This document shows, in pieces, positions 56,552-64,000 of a stretch of 64,000 nucleotides of DNA. Origin of the DNA: CAVRUF01 sp963716005. Lineage in GTDB: Bacteria; Actinomycetota; Thermoleophilia; Gaiellales; Gaiellaceae. The stretch spans positions 248,001-312,000 of the forward strand of contig OY970285.1 in NCBI GenBank assembly GCA_963716005.1, in the 5' to 3' direction. The notes below the pieces were generated by a model that was given only the letters and a program-made list of their open reading frames with translations, was not told the DNA's origin and ran no database searches. The position numbers and the translations under genes are program-made. The first letter of the stretch is position 1, and every line of letters starts with the position of its first letter.

Positions 56552-57697
56552 ATGGCCTCTCTCCGCACGGCGATCGCAGGCACCGGATTCATCGGCCGCG
56601 TCCACGCGAGGTCGGCTCGCCTGGCCGGCGCTCACCTCGTCGGCGTCGCCGCGTCGTCGCCCGAGAGCGCCGAAGCAGCGGCCGCCGAGCTCGGCGCTGA
56701 GCGCGCCTACGCCTCGGCCGACGAGCTCGTCCGCGACCCGGACGTCGACGTCGTCCACATCTGCACGCCGAACCATCTGCACGTCCCGCTCGCCGAGGCC
56801 GCGCTCGCCGAGGGCAAGCACGTGATCTGCGAGAAGCCGCTGGCGCTCGACGCCGGCGGGGCGCAGCAGCTCGTGGACGCCGCGGCCGCCGCGGGTCTCC
56901 AGACCGCCGTCCCGTTCGTCTACCGCTACTACCCGACGGTGCGCGAGGCCCGTGAACGAGTGTCGACCGGGGAGACCGGAGAGGTCCGGCTCATCCACGG
57001 CACGTATCTCCAGGACTGGCTCCTGCGCTCGGACGATGCGAACTGGCGCGTCGACGAGCGCTTCGGCGGCGCCTCGCGCGCGTTCGCCGACATCGGATCG
57101 CACTGGTGCGACCTGGCCGAGTTCATCTCCGGCCACCGGATCACGCGCGTGTTCGCGCGCCTTCTCACCGCGCTCGACGAGCGCCCGGCCGCCGGCGGCC
57201 GCCATGCCTTCGCCGCAGGCGACGACGCCGACGAGAAGCGCCGGGTCACGACCGAGGACGCCGCGCTCGTCCAGTTCGAGACCGACGCCGGCGCGATCGG
57301 ATCGGTCGTCGTGAGCCAGATCTCCGCGGGCCGCAAGAACCGGCTCTGGTTGGAGCTCGACGGAGCCGACGAGGCGCTCGCGTTCGACCAGGAACGGCCC
57401 GAGGAACTCTGGTGCGGCCGGCGCGAGTCGCTCTCGATCGTCCGCCGCGACCCGACGGCCCTCGCGGCTCCGGCCGCACGCTTCGCCTTCCTGCCTGCCG
57501 GGCATCCCCAGGGGTACGCGGACTGCTTCGACCTGTTCGTTGCGGACGTCTACGAGGGGATCCGCACAGGCGCGATGCCGGACGGCACGCCGACGTTCTC
57601 GGACGGAATGCGCGCCGCGCTCATCACCGACGCGGTGCTTGCGTCGGCCAGCGCCGAGCGCTGGGTCGACGTCCTCGAAAGCAGGATCGCGGCGTGA
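56552..57697 (+). CDS. Gfo/Idh/MocA-family NAD(P)-dependent oxidoreductase
   Basis: 381 residues. Rossmann motif TAIAGTGFIGRVHARSARLA, then VDVVHICTPNHLHVPLAEAA, the catalytic EKPLALDAG lysine, and YLQDWLLRSDDANWRVDERF with GASRAFADIGSHWCDLAEFI (active-site Asp/His). Oxidises a sugar or cyclitol hydroxyl, in line with the next gene. ATG at 56552 is supported by the promoter at exactly leaderless distance; in-frame upstream codons lie inside the promoter. First gene of a five-gene operon with 4-base overlaps. Confidence 0.92.
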   Translation: MASLRTAIAGTGFIGRVHARSARLAGAHLVGVAASSPESAEAAAAELGAERAYASADELVRDPDVDVVHICTPNHLHVPLAEAALAEGKHVICEKPLALDAGGAQQLVDAAAAAGLQTAVPFVYRYYPTVREARERVSTGETGEVRLIHGTYLQDWLLRSDDANWRVDERFGGASRAFADIGSHWCDLAEFISGHRITRVFARLLTALDERPAAGGRHAFAAGDDADEKRRVTTEDAALVQFETDAGAIGSVVVSQISAGRKNRLWLELDGADEALAFDQERPEELWCGRRESLSIVRRDPTALAAPAARFAFLPAGHPQGYADCFDLFVADVYEGIRTGAMPDGTPTFSDGMRAALITDAVLASASAERWVDVLESRIAA

Positions 57698-58617
57698 AGA
57701 TCGGCTTCCTCACCGCGTGCATGCCCGAGCGCAGCCTCGAGGAGATCGCGGTGTGGGCGGCGGCGAACGGCTACGAGGCGCTCGAGCTGGCCGCCTGGCC
57801 GTCGATCGGCGACCGGCCCTTCACCGCGAGCCACATCGCAGCGGACGCCTTCGACGAGGCCGAGGCCGAGAGGGTGCGGAGCGCCCTGGCCGACAACGGC
57901 CTCGAGCTGTCCGCGCTCGCGTACTACGACAACAACCTCGCGCCGGATCTCGCCGAGCGCGACTCCTACCACGCGCACGTACGCGCGTGCATCGATGCGG
58001 CAGCCGCACTCGGCTGCGTTCCGGTCGGGACGTTCGTCGGACGCGACCCCGGCCGGAGCGTCGCCGAGAACCTGCGCGAGGCGGAGCGCGTCTTCCCGCC
58101 GCTCGTCGACTACGCCGGCGAGCGCGGCGTGAAGCTCATGATCGAGAACTGCGTCATGGAGGGGTGGCATCCCGACGGCTATCCCGGCAACCTTGCGTAC
58201 TCGCCGGAGCTCTGGGAGTGGATGTTCGGGCTCGGGCTCTACCTGAACTTCGACCCGTCGCACCTCCTCTGGCTCGGGATCGACCCGGTCGACGCACTCC
58301 GGCCGTACGTGGACAAGGTGGCGCACGCGCACGCGAAGGACGCGGAGACGTTCCCGAGCGAGCGCAACCGCTACGGCTTCTTCGGACGGATGTCCACGCG
58401 TGAAGAATCGCCGTGGGACATGGGCTGGTGGCAGTACCGGATCCCCGGTCTCGGGCAGGTCGACTTCGGCCGCTACGTCGACACGCTCCGCGAGGGTGGC
58501 TTCGACGGGGTGCTGTCGGTCGAGCACGAGGACCCCGTCTGGGGCGGCACGCCCGACCTGGTCGAGGAGGGCCTGCGCATCGCCCAGGACAACCTCAAGG
58601 GACTGGTGGCGGCATGA
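57694..58617 (+). CDS. Sugar phosphate isomerase/epimerase (xylose-isomerase-like TIM barrel)
   Basis: 307 residues. GTG at 57694 overlaps the previous TGA (GTGA). MKIGFLTACMPERSLEEIAV, AANGYEALELAAWPSIGDRP, VKLMIENCVMEGWHPDGYPG, LGLYLNFDPSHLLWLGIDPV, VAHAHAKDAE and GVLSVEHEDPVWGG are typical, with metal ligands Glu, Asp, His, Glu. With a MocA dehydrogenase this pair often works on inositol-like or keto sugars. Substrate not assignable from sequence. Confidence 0.9.
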   Translation: MKIGFLTACMPERSLEEIAVWAAANGYEALELAAWPSIGDRPFTASHIAADAFDEAEAERVRSALADNGLELSALAYYDNNLAPDLAERDSYHAHVRACIDAAAALGCVPVGTFVGRDPGRSVAENLREAERVFPPLVDYAGERGVKLMIENCVMEGWHPDGYPGNLAYSPELWEWMFGLGLYLNFDPSHLLWLGIDPVDALRPYVDKVAHAHAKDAETFPSERNRYGFFGRMSTREESPWDMGWWQYRIPGLGQVDFGRYVDTLREGGFDGVLSVEHEDPVWGGTPDLVEEGLRIAQDNLKGLVAA

Positions 58618-60126
58618 CCAAGGTGCTCGAGGTTCGCAACCTGGTGAAGGAGTTCCCCGGCGTGAAGGCGCTGCGGGGCGTCGACCTCGAGGTGCTCGAG
58701 TCGGAGGTGCACTGCCTGCTCGGACCGAACGGCGCCGGCAAGTCGACGCTCATCAAGTGCGTCTCGGGCGCGCTCGAGCCGACGAGCGGCGACATCCTCT
58801 TCCAGGGCGAGCCGCTGCCTCCGGGCGATCCCGCCGGGTCGCTGCGGCGCGGCGTTGCGACGATCTACCAGGAGCTCGACCTCGTCCCCGACCTGAGCGT
58901 GGCGGAGAGCATCTTCCTGGCCCACGAGCCGCGGCACTGGCCGCTCCTCAACCTGAAGCAGATGTACCGCGAATCCGAGGCGCTGCTCGCGCGGCTCGGG
59001 CACGAGTCGATCCCCGTGCGCGCCAAGGTGGGGCAGCTTCGCCCGGCGGCGCAGCAGGTCGTCTCGATCGCGCGGGCGCTCTCGGGGAACGTGCGGCTCC
59101 TGATCATGGACGAGCCGTCCGCGATCCTCGACGAGGCCGAGATCGCGACGCTCTTCGAGGTCGTGCGGCGCTTGAACGCCGAGGGCGTCGGAGTCATCTA
59201 CATCACGCACCGCCTCGACGAGATCCGGCGCATCGGCGACCGCGTCACCGTGCTCGCCGACGGACAGACGACCGCGACCGGTATTCCGGCCACGACCCCG
59301 ACCGAGGAGCTGATCGAGTTGATGATCGGACGCAGGGTGGAGCAGCTCTATCCGGAGCGGCCCGCCGGAACCGAGCAGGTGCTGCTCGACGTTCGCGGCG
59401 CGAGGCGGCTTCCCGCGGTGCGCGAGGCGAGCCTTGAGGTGCGCGCCGGCGAGATCGTCGGGCTCGGCGGCCTCGTCGGCTCCGGACGCACCGAGCTGCT
59501 GCGCCTGATCTACGGGCTCGACCGGATGGACGAGGGCGAGATCATCGTCGAAGGGCAAGACGTTGAACCCGAATCCGCGCCGCGCCATCCGCCGCGGCCT
59601 GGGGCTCGCGCCGGAGGATCGCAAGTCGCAGGCGCTCGTCCTCGACTGGAGCGGGACGAAGAACGTAACGCTCGCCGACCTCGACCGCTTCTCCCGCGGG
59701 CTGCTCGACATCCGCCGGGAGCGCAAGGCCGCCCACGAGCAGCTTCGCGCGCTGAACACCGTCCCCGATGATCCGGGGCGCCCAGTCCGCCTCCTCTCGG
59801 GTGGGAACCAGCAGAAGGTCGTGCTCGCCCGCTGGCTCCTCCACGAATGCCGCGTGCTGCTCCTCGACGAGCCGACGCGCGGGGTCGACATCTCGACCAA
59901 GGCCGAGATCTACCGGATCGTCAACGACCTCGCGACCGCGGGGTTCGGCGTGCTCGTCGTCTCCTCGGAGCTCGAGGAGCTGGCCCATCTCTGCACCCGG
60001 ATCCTGGTCATGCGCGAGGGCGAGATCGTCGCCGAGGTGGACGGGAAGACCGCTACCGAGCGCGAGCTACTGCGCCACGCGGTCGCCCCCACGGACGCCC
60101 CCGTGATGGTGGACGAGGTCGCATGA
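58614..60126 (+). CDS. Sugar ABC transporter ATPase, RbsA/MglA type (one frame break)
   Basis: About 504 residues, two fused ATPase domains. Domain 1 has Walker A GPNGAGKST (residues 37-45), Q-loop TIYQELDLVPDLSVAE, a weak signature VGQLRPAAQQVVSIARALSG and Walker B LLIMDEPSAILDEAE. Domain 2 has the degenerate Walker A LGGLVGSGRTELLRL and, after a break near 59565, GLGLAPEDRKSQALVLDW, a proper LSGGNQQKVVLARWL and LLLDEPTRGVDISTKAE. This asymmetry is normal for the ribose/galactose family. ATGA overlaps on both sides. Confidence 0.94.
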
Positions 60127-61115
60127 AGCGCGCAGAGGTCACCCAGCGGCTGAAGGCGGTCGAGTTCCAGGAGTACGCGCTCGCGCTCGTGGTCATCGGG
60201 CTCTTCGTCGCCGGCGCGATCCTGCGGCCGGACACGTTCCCGACCACCGACAACGTTCGAAACATGCTCACGCAGGCGAGCGTCGTGGGCGTGCTCGCGA
60301 TCGGCATGACGTTCGTGATCGCGACCGCCGGGATCGATCTCTCGGTCGGCTCCATGGTCGCGGCGGCCGGCGTCTTCGGCGGGATCCTGCTCGGGGACGA
60401 CGGCACGAGCACCTTCATCTTCATCGTCGGCGTGATCGGGTTCGCGGCGTTCCTCGGGACGGTGAACGCCACCTCGATCGCCTACGGGCGCGTCGTTCCG
60501 TTCATCGCCACGCTCGCGATGTTCTCGATCGCCCGAGGGCTTGCGTTGCTCTTGAACGACAAGCTGCCGGTCAGCCTGCTCGACCTGAACGGCGGCTCGT
60601 TCGGCCGGCCGGAGGCGTTCTCGCTCCTCTGGTTCGGCAGCGGGCGGGTCTTGGGGGTCCCGCCGTCGGTCTACATCTTCATCGGGATCACGATCCTCGG
60701 CTGGGTCGTGCTCAACCGGACGCGCTACGGCCGCTACGTCATCGCCGTGGGCGGAAACCGCGAGGCCGCGCGCATCGCGGGCGTTCCGGTCCGGAGGATC
60801 ATCTTCAGCGTCTACGTGCTCTCAGGCGTTCTCGCCGGCGTGGCCGCGGTGCTCCTCTGCGCCCGGCTCGGAAGCGCGTCGCCGGTGAGCGGAAATCTCT
60901 ACGAGCTGGACGCGATCGGCGCGGTCGTGATCGGCGGGACGGCGCTCTCGGGCGGGCGGGCGACCATCGTCGGCACGTTCCTCGGCGTCCTCACGTTCGC
61001 GCTGATCTTCAGCCTCATGACGCAGCTCAATCTGTCCACCGAAGTTCAGCAAGTCACCAAGGGCCTGATCGTCCTTGGAGCCGTTCTCCTTCAGCGCCCG
61101 GAGGCGAGGTACTAG
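60123..61115 (+). CDS. Sugar ABC transporter permease, RbsC type
   Basis: 330 residues, about 10 membrane helices. Family markers VGVLAIGMTFVIATAGIDLS / VGSMVAAAGVFGGILLG and YVIAVGGNREAARIAGVPVR, then ELDAIGAVVIGGTALSGGRA. Forms the membrane channel with the RbsA-type ATPase. ATG at 60123 overlaps the ATPase stop. Confidence 0.95.
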   Translation: MKRAEVTQRLKAVEFQEYALALVVIGLFVAGAILRPDTFPTTDNVRNMLTQASVVGVLAIGMTFVIATAGIDLSVGSMVAAAGVFGGILLGDDGTSTFIFIVGVIGFAAFLGTVNATSIAYGRVVPFIATLAMFSIARGLALLLNDKLPVSLLDLNGGSFGRPEAFSLLWFGSGRVLGVPPSVYIFIGITILGWVVLNRTRYGRYVIAVGGNREAARIAGVPVRRIIFSVYVLSGVLAGVAAVLLCARLGSASPVSGNLYELDAIGAVVIGGTALSGGRATIVGTFLGVLTFALIFSLMTQLNLSTEVQQVTKGLIVLGAVLLQRPEARY

Positions 61116-61169
61116 ATGGACGCAAACGGCTGGTTCAGGCAGGAACATCAACCACGGGAGGTAGCAGAC

Positions 61170-62213
61170 ATGTCGCGGAAGCGACTCCTCATCTCGATTG
61201 CCGCAGCCGCGCTGCTTGCGATCGGCACCGCCGGCTGTATGAGCGGCAGCACCGAGACCGTCACCGTCGGCGGCGGCGGCGGCTCGACGACCCCGTCCGA
61301 TACGACGGAGGGTTCCGGCGAGACGGTCACCATCATCGCCAGCGTGCCGCCGACCGACCACGGCTGGCTCGGCGCCATCTCGAAGAACGCCCAGGCCGCG
61401 GCGGACCAGTACGACGACGTGGACTTCCAGCTCCTCGAGGCCGCGGACGCGGACTCGCAGGCGCAGCAGATCCAGCAGGCGATCGCGCAGGACCCGGACG
61501 TGCTCGTCGTGCTCCCGCAGGACGGCGCGGCTCTGACGCCGATCGCCCAGCAGGCCGAGGCGGCAGGCATCCCGGTCGTGAACATCGACCGGCTCTTCAC
61601 CTCGCCCGACGCGGCGACGGCGACGATTCTCGGCGACAACTACCAGATCGGCGTGCTCGCGGCGACCTACATCTCCGAGGAGCTCGACTGCGAGGGCAAC
61701 GTCGTCGAGATCCAGGGACTCGCCGGCATCTCGGTCACGACCGATCGCACCGCCGGGTTCGAGGACACCATCGAGAAGCTCTGCCCGGACGGCGGCCTCG
61801 AGGTCGTGGCCCAGCAGCCGGGCGACTTCAATCCCGACAAGGGCCTGACCGTGATGGAGAACATCCTCCAGGCGGAAGATCAGATCGACGCCGTGTACAC
61901 GCACGACGACGACATGGCCCAGGGCGTCGTCCAGGCGATCCGCAACGCCGGCCGCGAGGACGAGATGTTCCTCACCGGCGTCGGCGGCTCCCAGAGCGCG
62001 ATGGAGCAGATCGAGGAAGGCGGCCTCTACCGGGCCACGTTCCTCTACAACCCGAACATGGCCGCGTCGGCCGTGAACATGGCGCGCCTGATCGCGCTCG
62101 GCCAGGGCTTCTCCGAGCTCGTCCCGCCCGAGGTTCCGCGCCAGGTGATCGTGCCCGCCGCGGTGGTCACGCAGGACAACGTGGCCGACTACAAGGAATA
62201 CGCGTTCGACTGA
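61170..62213 (+). CDS. Periplasmic-type sugar-binding lipoprotein of the ABC importer
   Basis: 347 residues. Signal KRLLISIAAAALLAIGTAGC with lipid Cys23, a Gly/Ser/Thr linker, then Peripla_BP_4 domain: IIASVPPTDHGWLGAISKNA, QQIQQAIAQDPDVLVVLPQD, GIPVVNIDRLF and DAVYTHDDDMAQGVVQAIRN. Binds the sugar outside and delivers it to RbsC. GGGAGG at 61156-61161 precedes the ATG at 61170. The promoterless 54-base gap after the permease and a downstream hairpin make it the last gene of the operon. Confidence 0.93.
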   Translation: MSRKRLLISIAAAALLAIGTAGCMSGSTETVTVGGGGGSTTPSDTTEGSGETVTIIASVPPTDHGWLGAISKNAQAAADQYDDVDFQLLEAADADSQAQQIQQAIAQDPDVLVVLPQDGAALTPIAQQAEAAGIPVVNIDRLFTSPDAATATILGDNYQIGVLAATYISEELDCEGNVVEIQGLAGISVTTDRTAGFEDTIEKLCPDGGLEVVAQQPGDFNPDKGLTVMENILQAEDQIDAVYTHDDDMAQGVVQAIRNAGREDEMFLTGVGGSQSAMEQIEEGGLYRATFLYNPNMAASAVNMARLIALGQGFSELVPPEVPRQVIVPAAVVTQDNVADYKEYAFD

Positions 62214-62225
62214 GCCCCCTCCCCG

Positions 62226-62264
62226 CGCGAGCGGCCCGCCGGAGACCCCGGCGGGCCGCTCGCG
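62226..62264 (+). terminator. GC-rich terminator hairpin of the sugar operon
   Basis: Perfect 17-bp stem (GCGAGCGGCCCGCCGG / CCGGCGGGCCGCTCGC plus one closing C-G), 5-base loop, 12 bases after the last stop. No T-run. Confidence 0.75.
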
Positions 62265-62298
62265 TATCGAATTCGCGTGTATTGGGTAGCGATGTGAC

Positions 62299-62713
62299 GT
62301 GATCGCCTTCCAGACGAGCATCGAGATCGACCGTCCGCCCGCCGAGGTCTATGCGGTGGTCGGCGATCCGACGACGTATCTCGGTCTGGAACTCCGCGGT
62401 TCGATCGGTCGAGCAGGTCGCCGACGACGGCTATCGGATGGTTCGCGAGCTTCCGACCGGAGTCGCGGAGAACCAGCTCGAAGTGGTCGCCGCCCGGTCG
62501 CCCGACCTCGTCGTGGTCGCGTCGAGCGACGGTCCGACGCCGTTCACGTACCGCTACGGGATCCACGAGTCCGGCGACGGAACGGAGCTCGAGCTCGACG
62601 CCGAGGTCGAGCTGGGCGGCGCAGCTGAGCTGCTCGGCCCGCTCGCCACGAGGGCGGTCAAGCGCGGCGTCGACGAGAACCTCGCGACGCTCAAGCAGCT
62701 CCTCGAGAGCTAG
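62299..62713 (+). CDS. SRPBCC-fold (polyketide cyclase/dehydrase-like) protein (one frame break)
   Basis: About 138 residues. GTG at 62299: MIAFQTSIEIDRPPAEVYAV, then after a break near 62385 VWNSAVRSVEQVADDGYRMV, ELELDAEVELGGAAELLGPL and VKRGVDENLATLKQLLES. The helix-grip fold binds hydrophobic ligands. Ends directly against the convergent acetyltransferase. Confidence 0.82.
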
Positions 62714-63235
62714 CTAGAGCGCCTTCCAGAAGTACGTCGTGTCGCAGTAGCGGCCGTCCGGGTAGAGCGCGAAGTTCGGGACCTCGCCGACCCGCACCCA
62801 GCCCATGCGCGCGTAGAGCCGCGCGGCGTCGCCGTCGGTGACCGCGTCGAGGACGAGGAGCGTCTTCCCCTCGGCACGTGCCTCGGCCTCGGCGCTCTCC
62901 ATGAGCATCCCGGCGATCCCGCGCCGGCGGGCGGAGCGGTGCACGAGCATCTTCGTGATCTCCCCGCGGTGCGGCTGGTTCGGCGGCAGCGCGAGGATCA
63001 CCTGCACCGTGCCGACGAGCTCGCCGTCCGCGAACGCGGCGAGGAGCGCCCGGCGCCCGTGCTCGACCTCGTCGGCTACTCCGGCGAAGACCGCGCGTGC
63101 CTCGTCGAGCGTGAACGGATCCATGAAGCCGATCGACGCGCCGCCGGCGACGCAGTCTGCGAGCACCGTCGCGAGCCCGTCGAGCTGTTCGCGCGCCTCG
63201 TTCGCGTTGAGTCGGCGGATCTCGGGACCTCCCAT
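62714..63235 (-). CDS. GNAT-family N-acetyltransferase
   Basis: 173 residues. Acetyl-CoA site KMLVHRSARRRGIAGMLMES, preceded by LVGTVQVILALPPNQPHRGE and followed by TLLVLDAVTDGDAARLYARM / GWVRVGEVPNFALYPDG. Substrate unknown. ATG at 63235, divergent from the pheA leader. Confidence 0.92.
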   Translation of the reverse strand: MGGPEIRRLNANEAREQLDGLATVLADCVAGGASIGFMDPFTLDEARAVFAGVADEVEHGRRALLAAFADGELVGTVQVILALPPNQPHRGEITKMLVHRSARRRGIAGMLMESAEAEARAEGKTLLVLDAVTDGDAARLYARMGWVRVGEVPNFALYPDGRYCDTTYFWKAL

Positions 63236-63260
63236 CGGCGCAGTGTCTCAGACCGAGACG

Positions 63261-63288
63261 TTGACTTTCCTCGGCGTTTTTCTACGCT
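63261..63288 (+). promoter_or_regulatory. Promoter of the pheA leader (leaderless mRNA)
   Basis: TTGACT (63261-63266), 16-base spacer, TACGCT (63283-63288, TANNNT form). The leader ATG begins 9 bases after the -10 box, so transcription probably starts at or within a few bases of it. Confidence 0.65.
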
Positions 63289-63296
63289 GTAACCCC

Positions 63297-63365
63297 ATGC
63301 GTCGCATCGTCGAGAGCCCGCACCGCTTCTTCTTCGCTCTCTTCGCGTGCGCCTTTACGCGCTAG
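63297..63365 (+). CDS. pheL: Phe-rich leader peptide of pheA
   Basis: 22 residues: MRRIVESPHRFFFALFACAF then TR. Five Phe, three of them consecutive (63327-63335). It sits directly upstream of prephenate dehydratase, has its own promoter, and its stop codon lies in the left arm of a strong hairpin. This is the layout of an amino-acid attenuator in which ribosome stalling at Phe codons reports low Phe-tRNA. The gene symbol is used by analogy with the enterobacterial pheL; there is no sequence kinship. Confidence 0.8.
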   Translation: MRRIVESPHRFFFALFACAFTR

Positions 63366-63398
63366 CCGGCGCTTTCGTTCCCCGCGTCGCCGGCTAGC
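63361..63398 (+). promoter_or_regulatory. Attenuator hairpin over the leader stop codon
   Basis: Perfect 11-bp stem GCTAGCCGGCG (63361-63371) / CGCCGGCTAGC (63388-63398), 16-base loop. The left arm contains the leader TAG (63363-63365), so a ribosome ending translation there would block the stem. A short rival pairing GCGCC (63349-63353) with GGCGC (63368-63372) is possible. No T-run follows. Confidence 0.65.
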
Positions 63399-63436
63399 TG
63401 CATATCAGGCGGATCCACCCACCGAAGGGACGACCC

Positions 63437-64000
63437 ATGCCCGGCACATCCGAATCCACCGTGACCGTTGCCTATCCGGGCCGCGAGGGTGCGCACAGCG
63501 CCGCGGCCGCCGACACGCTGTTCGGAGGCGGGGAGGAGCTGCAGGCGCTGCCGAGCTTCCAGGCGGTGGCCGACGCCGTCGCCGGCTCGGCGGTCGACTT
63601 CGGCGTGCTGCCGATCGAGAGCTCGCTCGCGGGCCCGGTCGCCGAGACCCACGACCTGCTCTACGCCTCGCCGCTTTCGATCGTCGCCGAGGCGGTTCTC
63701 CCGATCCGCCACTGCCTGCTCGCACCCGCGGACGTCCCGCTCGAGGAGATCCGGCTCGTCCACTCCCATCCGGTCGCGCTTGACCAGTGCCGGCAGCTCC
63801 TCGCTCGGATGCCGAACGCCCAGGCCGTGGCCGCGCCGACGACCGCCGATGCGGCGAACGCCGTTGCGGAGAAGGGCGATCCCACCGAGGCGGCGATCGC
63901 GAGCGAACGGGCCGCGCAGCTCGACGGGCTGCACGTCGTCGCCGCGGACGTGGGCGACCACCCCGAGGCGTATACGCGCTTCGTCGCGGTCGCGACCTAC
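63437..64000 (+). CDS. pheA: Prephenate dehydratase, 3' end outside window
   Basis: 188 codons visible. Converts prephenate to phenylpyruvate, the committed step to phenylalanine. TVAYPGREGAHSAAAADTLF opens the catalytic domain. FGVLPIESSLAGPVAETHDL corresponds to the conserved PIEN(S) motif, HSHPVALDQCRQLLARMPNA and DHPEAYTRFVAVA to later motifs (the family TRF). ATG at 63437 follows AAGGGACGACCC. The ACT domain that binds Phe would lie beyond the edge. A monofunctional enzyme, without fused chorismate mutase at the N-terminus. Confidence 0.93.
   Translation, partial: MPGTSESTVTVAYPGREGAHSAAAADTLFGGGEELQALPSFQAVADAVAGSAVDFGVLPIESSLAGPVAETHDLLYASPLSIVAEAVLPIRHCLLAPADVPLEEIRLVHSHPVALDQCRQLLARMPNAQAVAAPTTADAANAVAEKGDPTEAAIASERAAQLDGLHVVAADVGDHPEAYTRFVAVATY

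Overview
The window is high-GC bacterial DNA, dense with genes on both strands. TANNNT -10 boxes lying directly against start codons, a SARP-type regulator, PspAB-HtpX, and several secreted proteins ending in a 'KGxHTFRVRAID' module point to Actinomycetota, most likely class Thermoleophilia. This is inferred from gene content: there is no rRNA gene. Many conserved genes break into two or three reading frames that rejoin perfectly (at least 30 places). The contig therefore probably carries residual single-base indels, and I annotate such genes at full span, stating where the frame changes.

Layout. 0-5.7 kb: polysaccharide assembly (flippase fragment, methyltransferase, polyprenyl sugar-phosphate transferase, O-antigen-ligase-like protein) and a secreted anchored protein. 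5.8-10.9 kb: tRNA-Ser(GCU), a hairpin-rich spacer, a LigD-type polymerase domain, a disrupted RTX protein, and a convergent ATP-dependent DNA ligase. 10.9-19.9 kb: fabF, a secreted subtilase, a small secreted protein, a HAD phosphatase with a coiled-coil protein, a KhtTU-like K+/H+ antiporter pair, an aquaporin, an esterase and a DUF72 protein. 20-30 kb: a second subtilase with a Trp-containing pentad repeat tail, an RTX-like fragment, then a very large disrupted minus-strand gene for a secreted propeller/metzincin/Calx-beta/beta-solenoid protein with ~640-bp repeats. 30.9-39.2 kb: tRNA-Ser(UGA), a lipoprotein, a metallophosphoesterase, serS, a Cof-type HAD phosphatase, a cytochrome c, htpX-pspAB, capA and small genes. 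39.2-47 kb: an exported class-V aminotransferase, a Na+/H+ antiporter, tRNA-Ala(CGC), a nitronate monooxygenase, a REP/MITE-like element, a PD40 protein, a SARP regulator and an HNH-like/recombinase-HTH protein. 47-52 kb: purine catabolism (adenine deaminase diverging from a three-subunit xanthine-dehydrogenase-type operon). 52-55 kb: methyltransferase, hydrolase-cyclase fusion and a remnant of a second cyclase, small proteins. 55-62.3 kb: a sugar module in which a ROK repressor diverges from an oxidoreductase, a sugar isomerase/epimerase and a ribose-type ABC importer. 62.3-64 kb: an SRPBCC protein, a GNAT acetyltransferase, and pheA preceded by a Phe-rich leader peptide.

The most notable signals are four. 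The first is the pheA leader: promoter, 22-residue leader peptide with five Phe, and a perfect 11-bp hairpin over its stop codon, all consistent with a leaderless attenuator. The second is the giant secreted protein on the minus strand at 22.7-30.0 kb. The third is the ASWAN/ASWAS tail of the second subtilase. The fourth is the ROK-controlled, apparently leaderless sugar operon. I see no CRISPR array, intact IS element, phage or known defence island.
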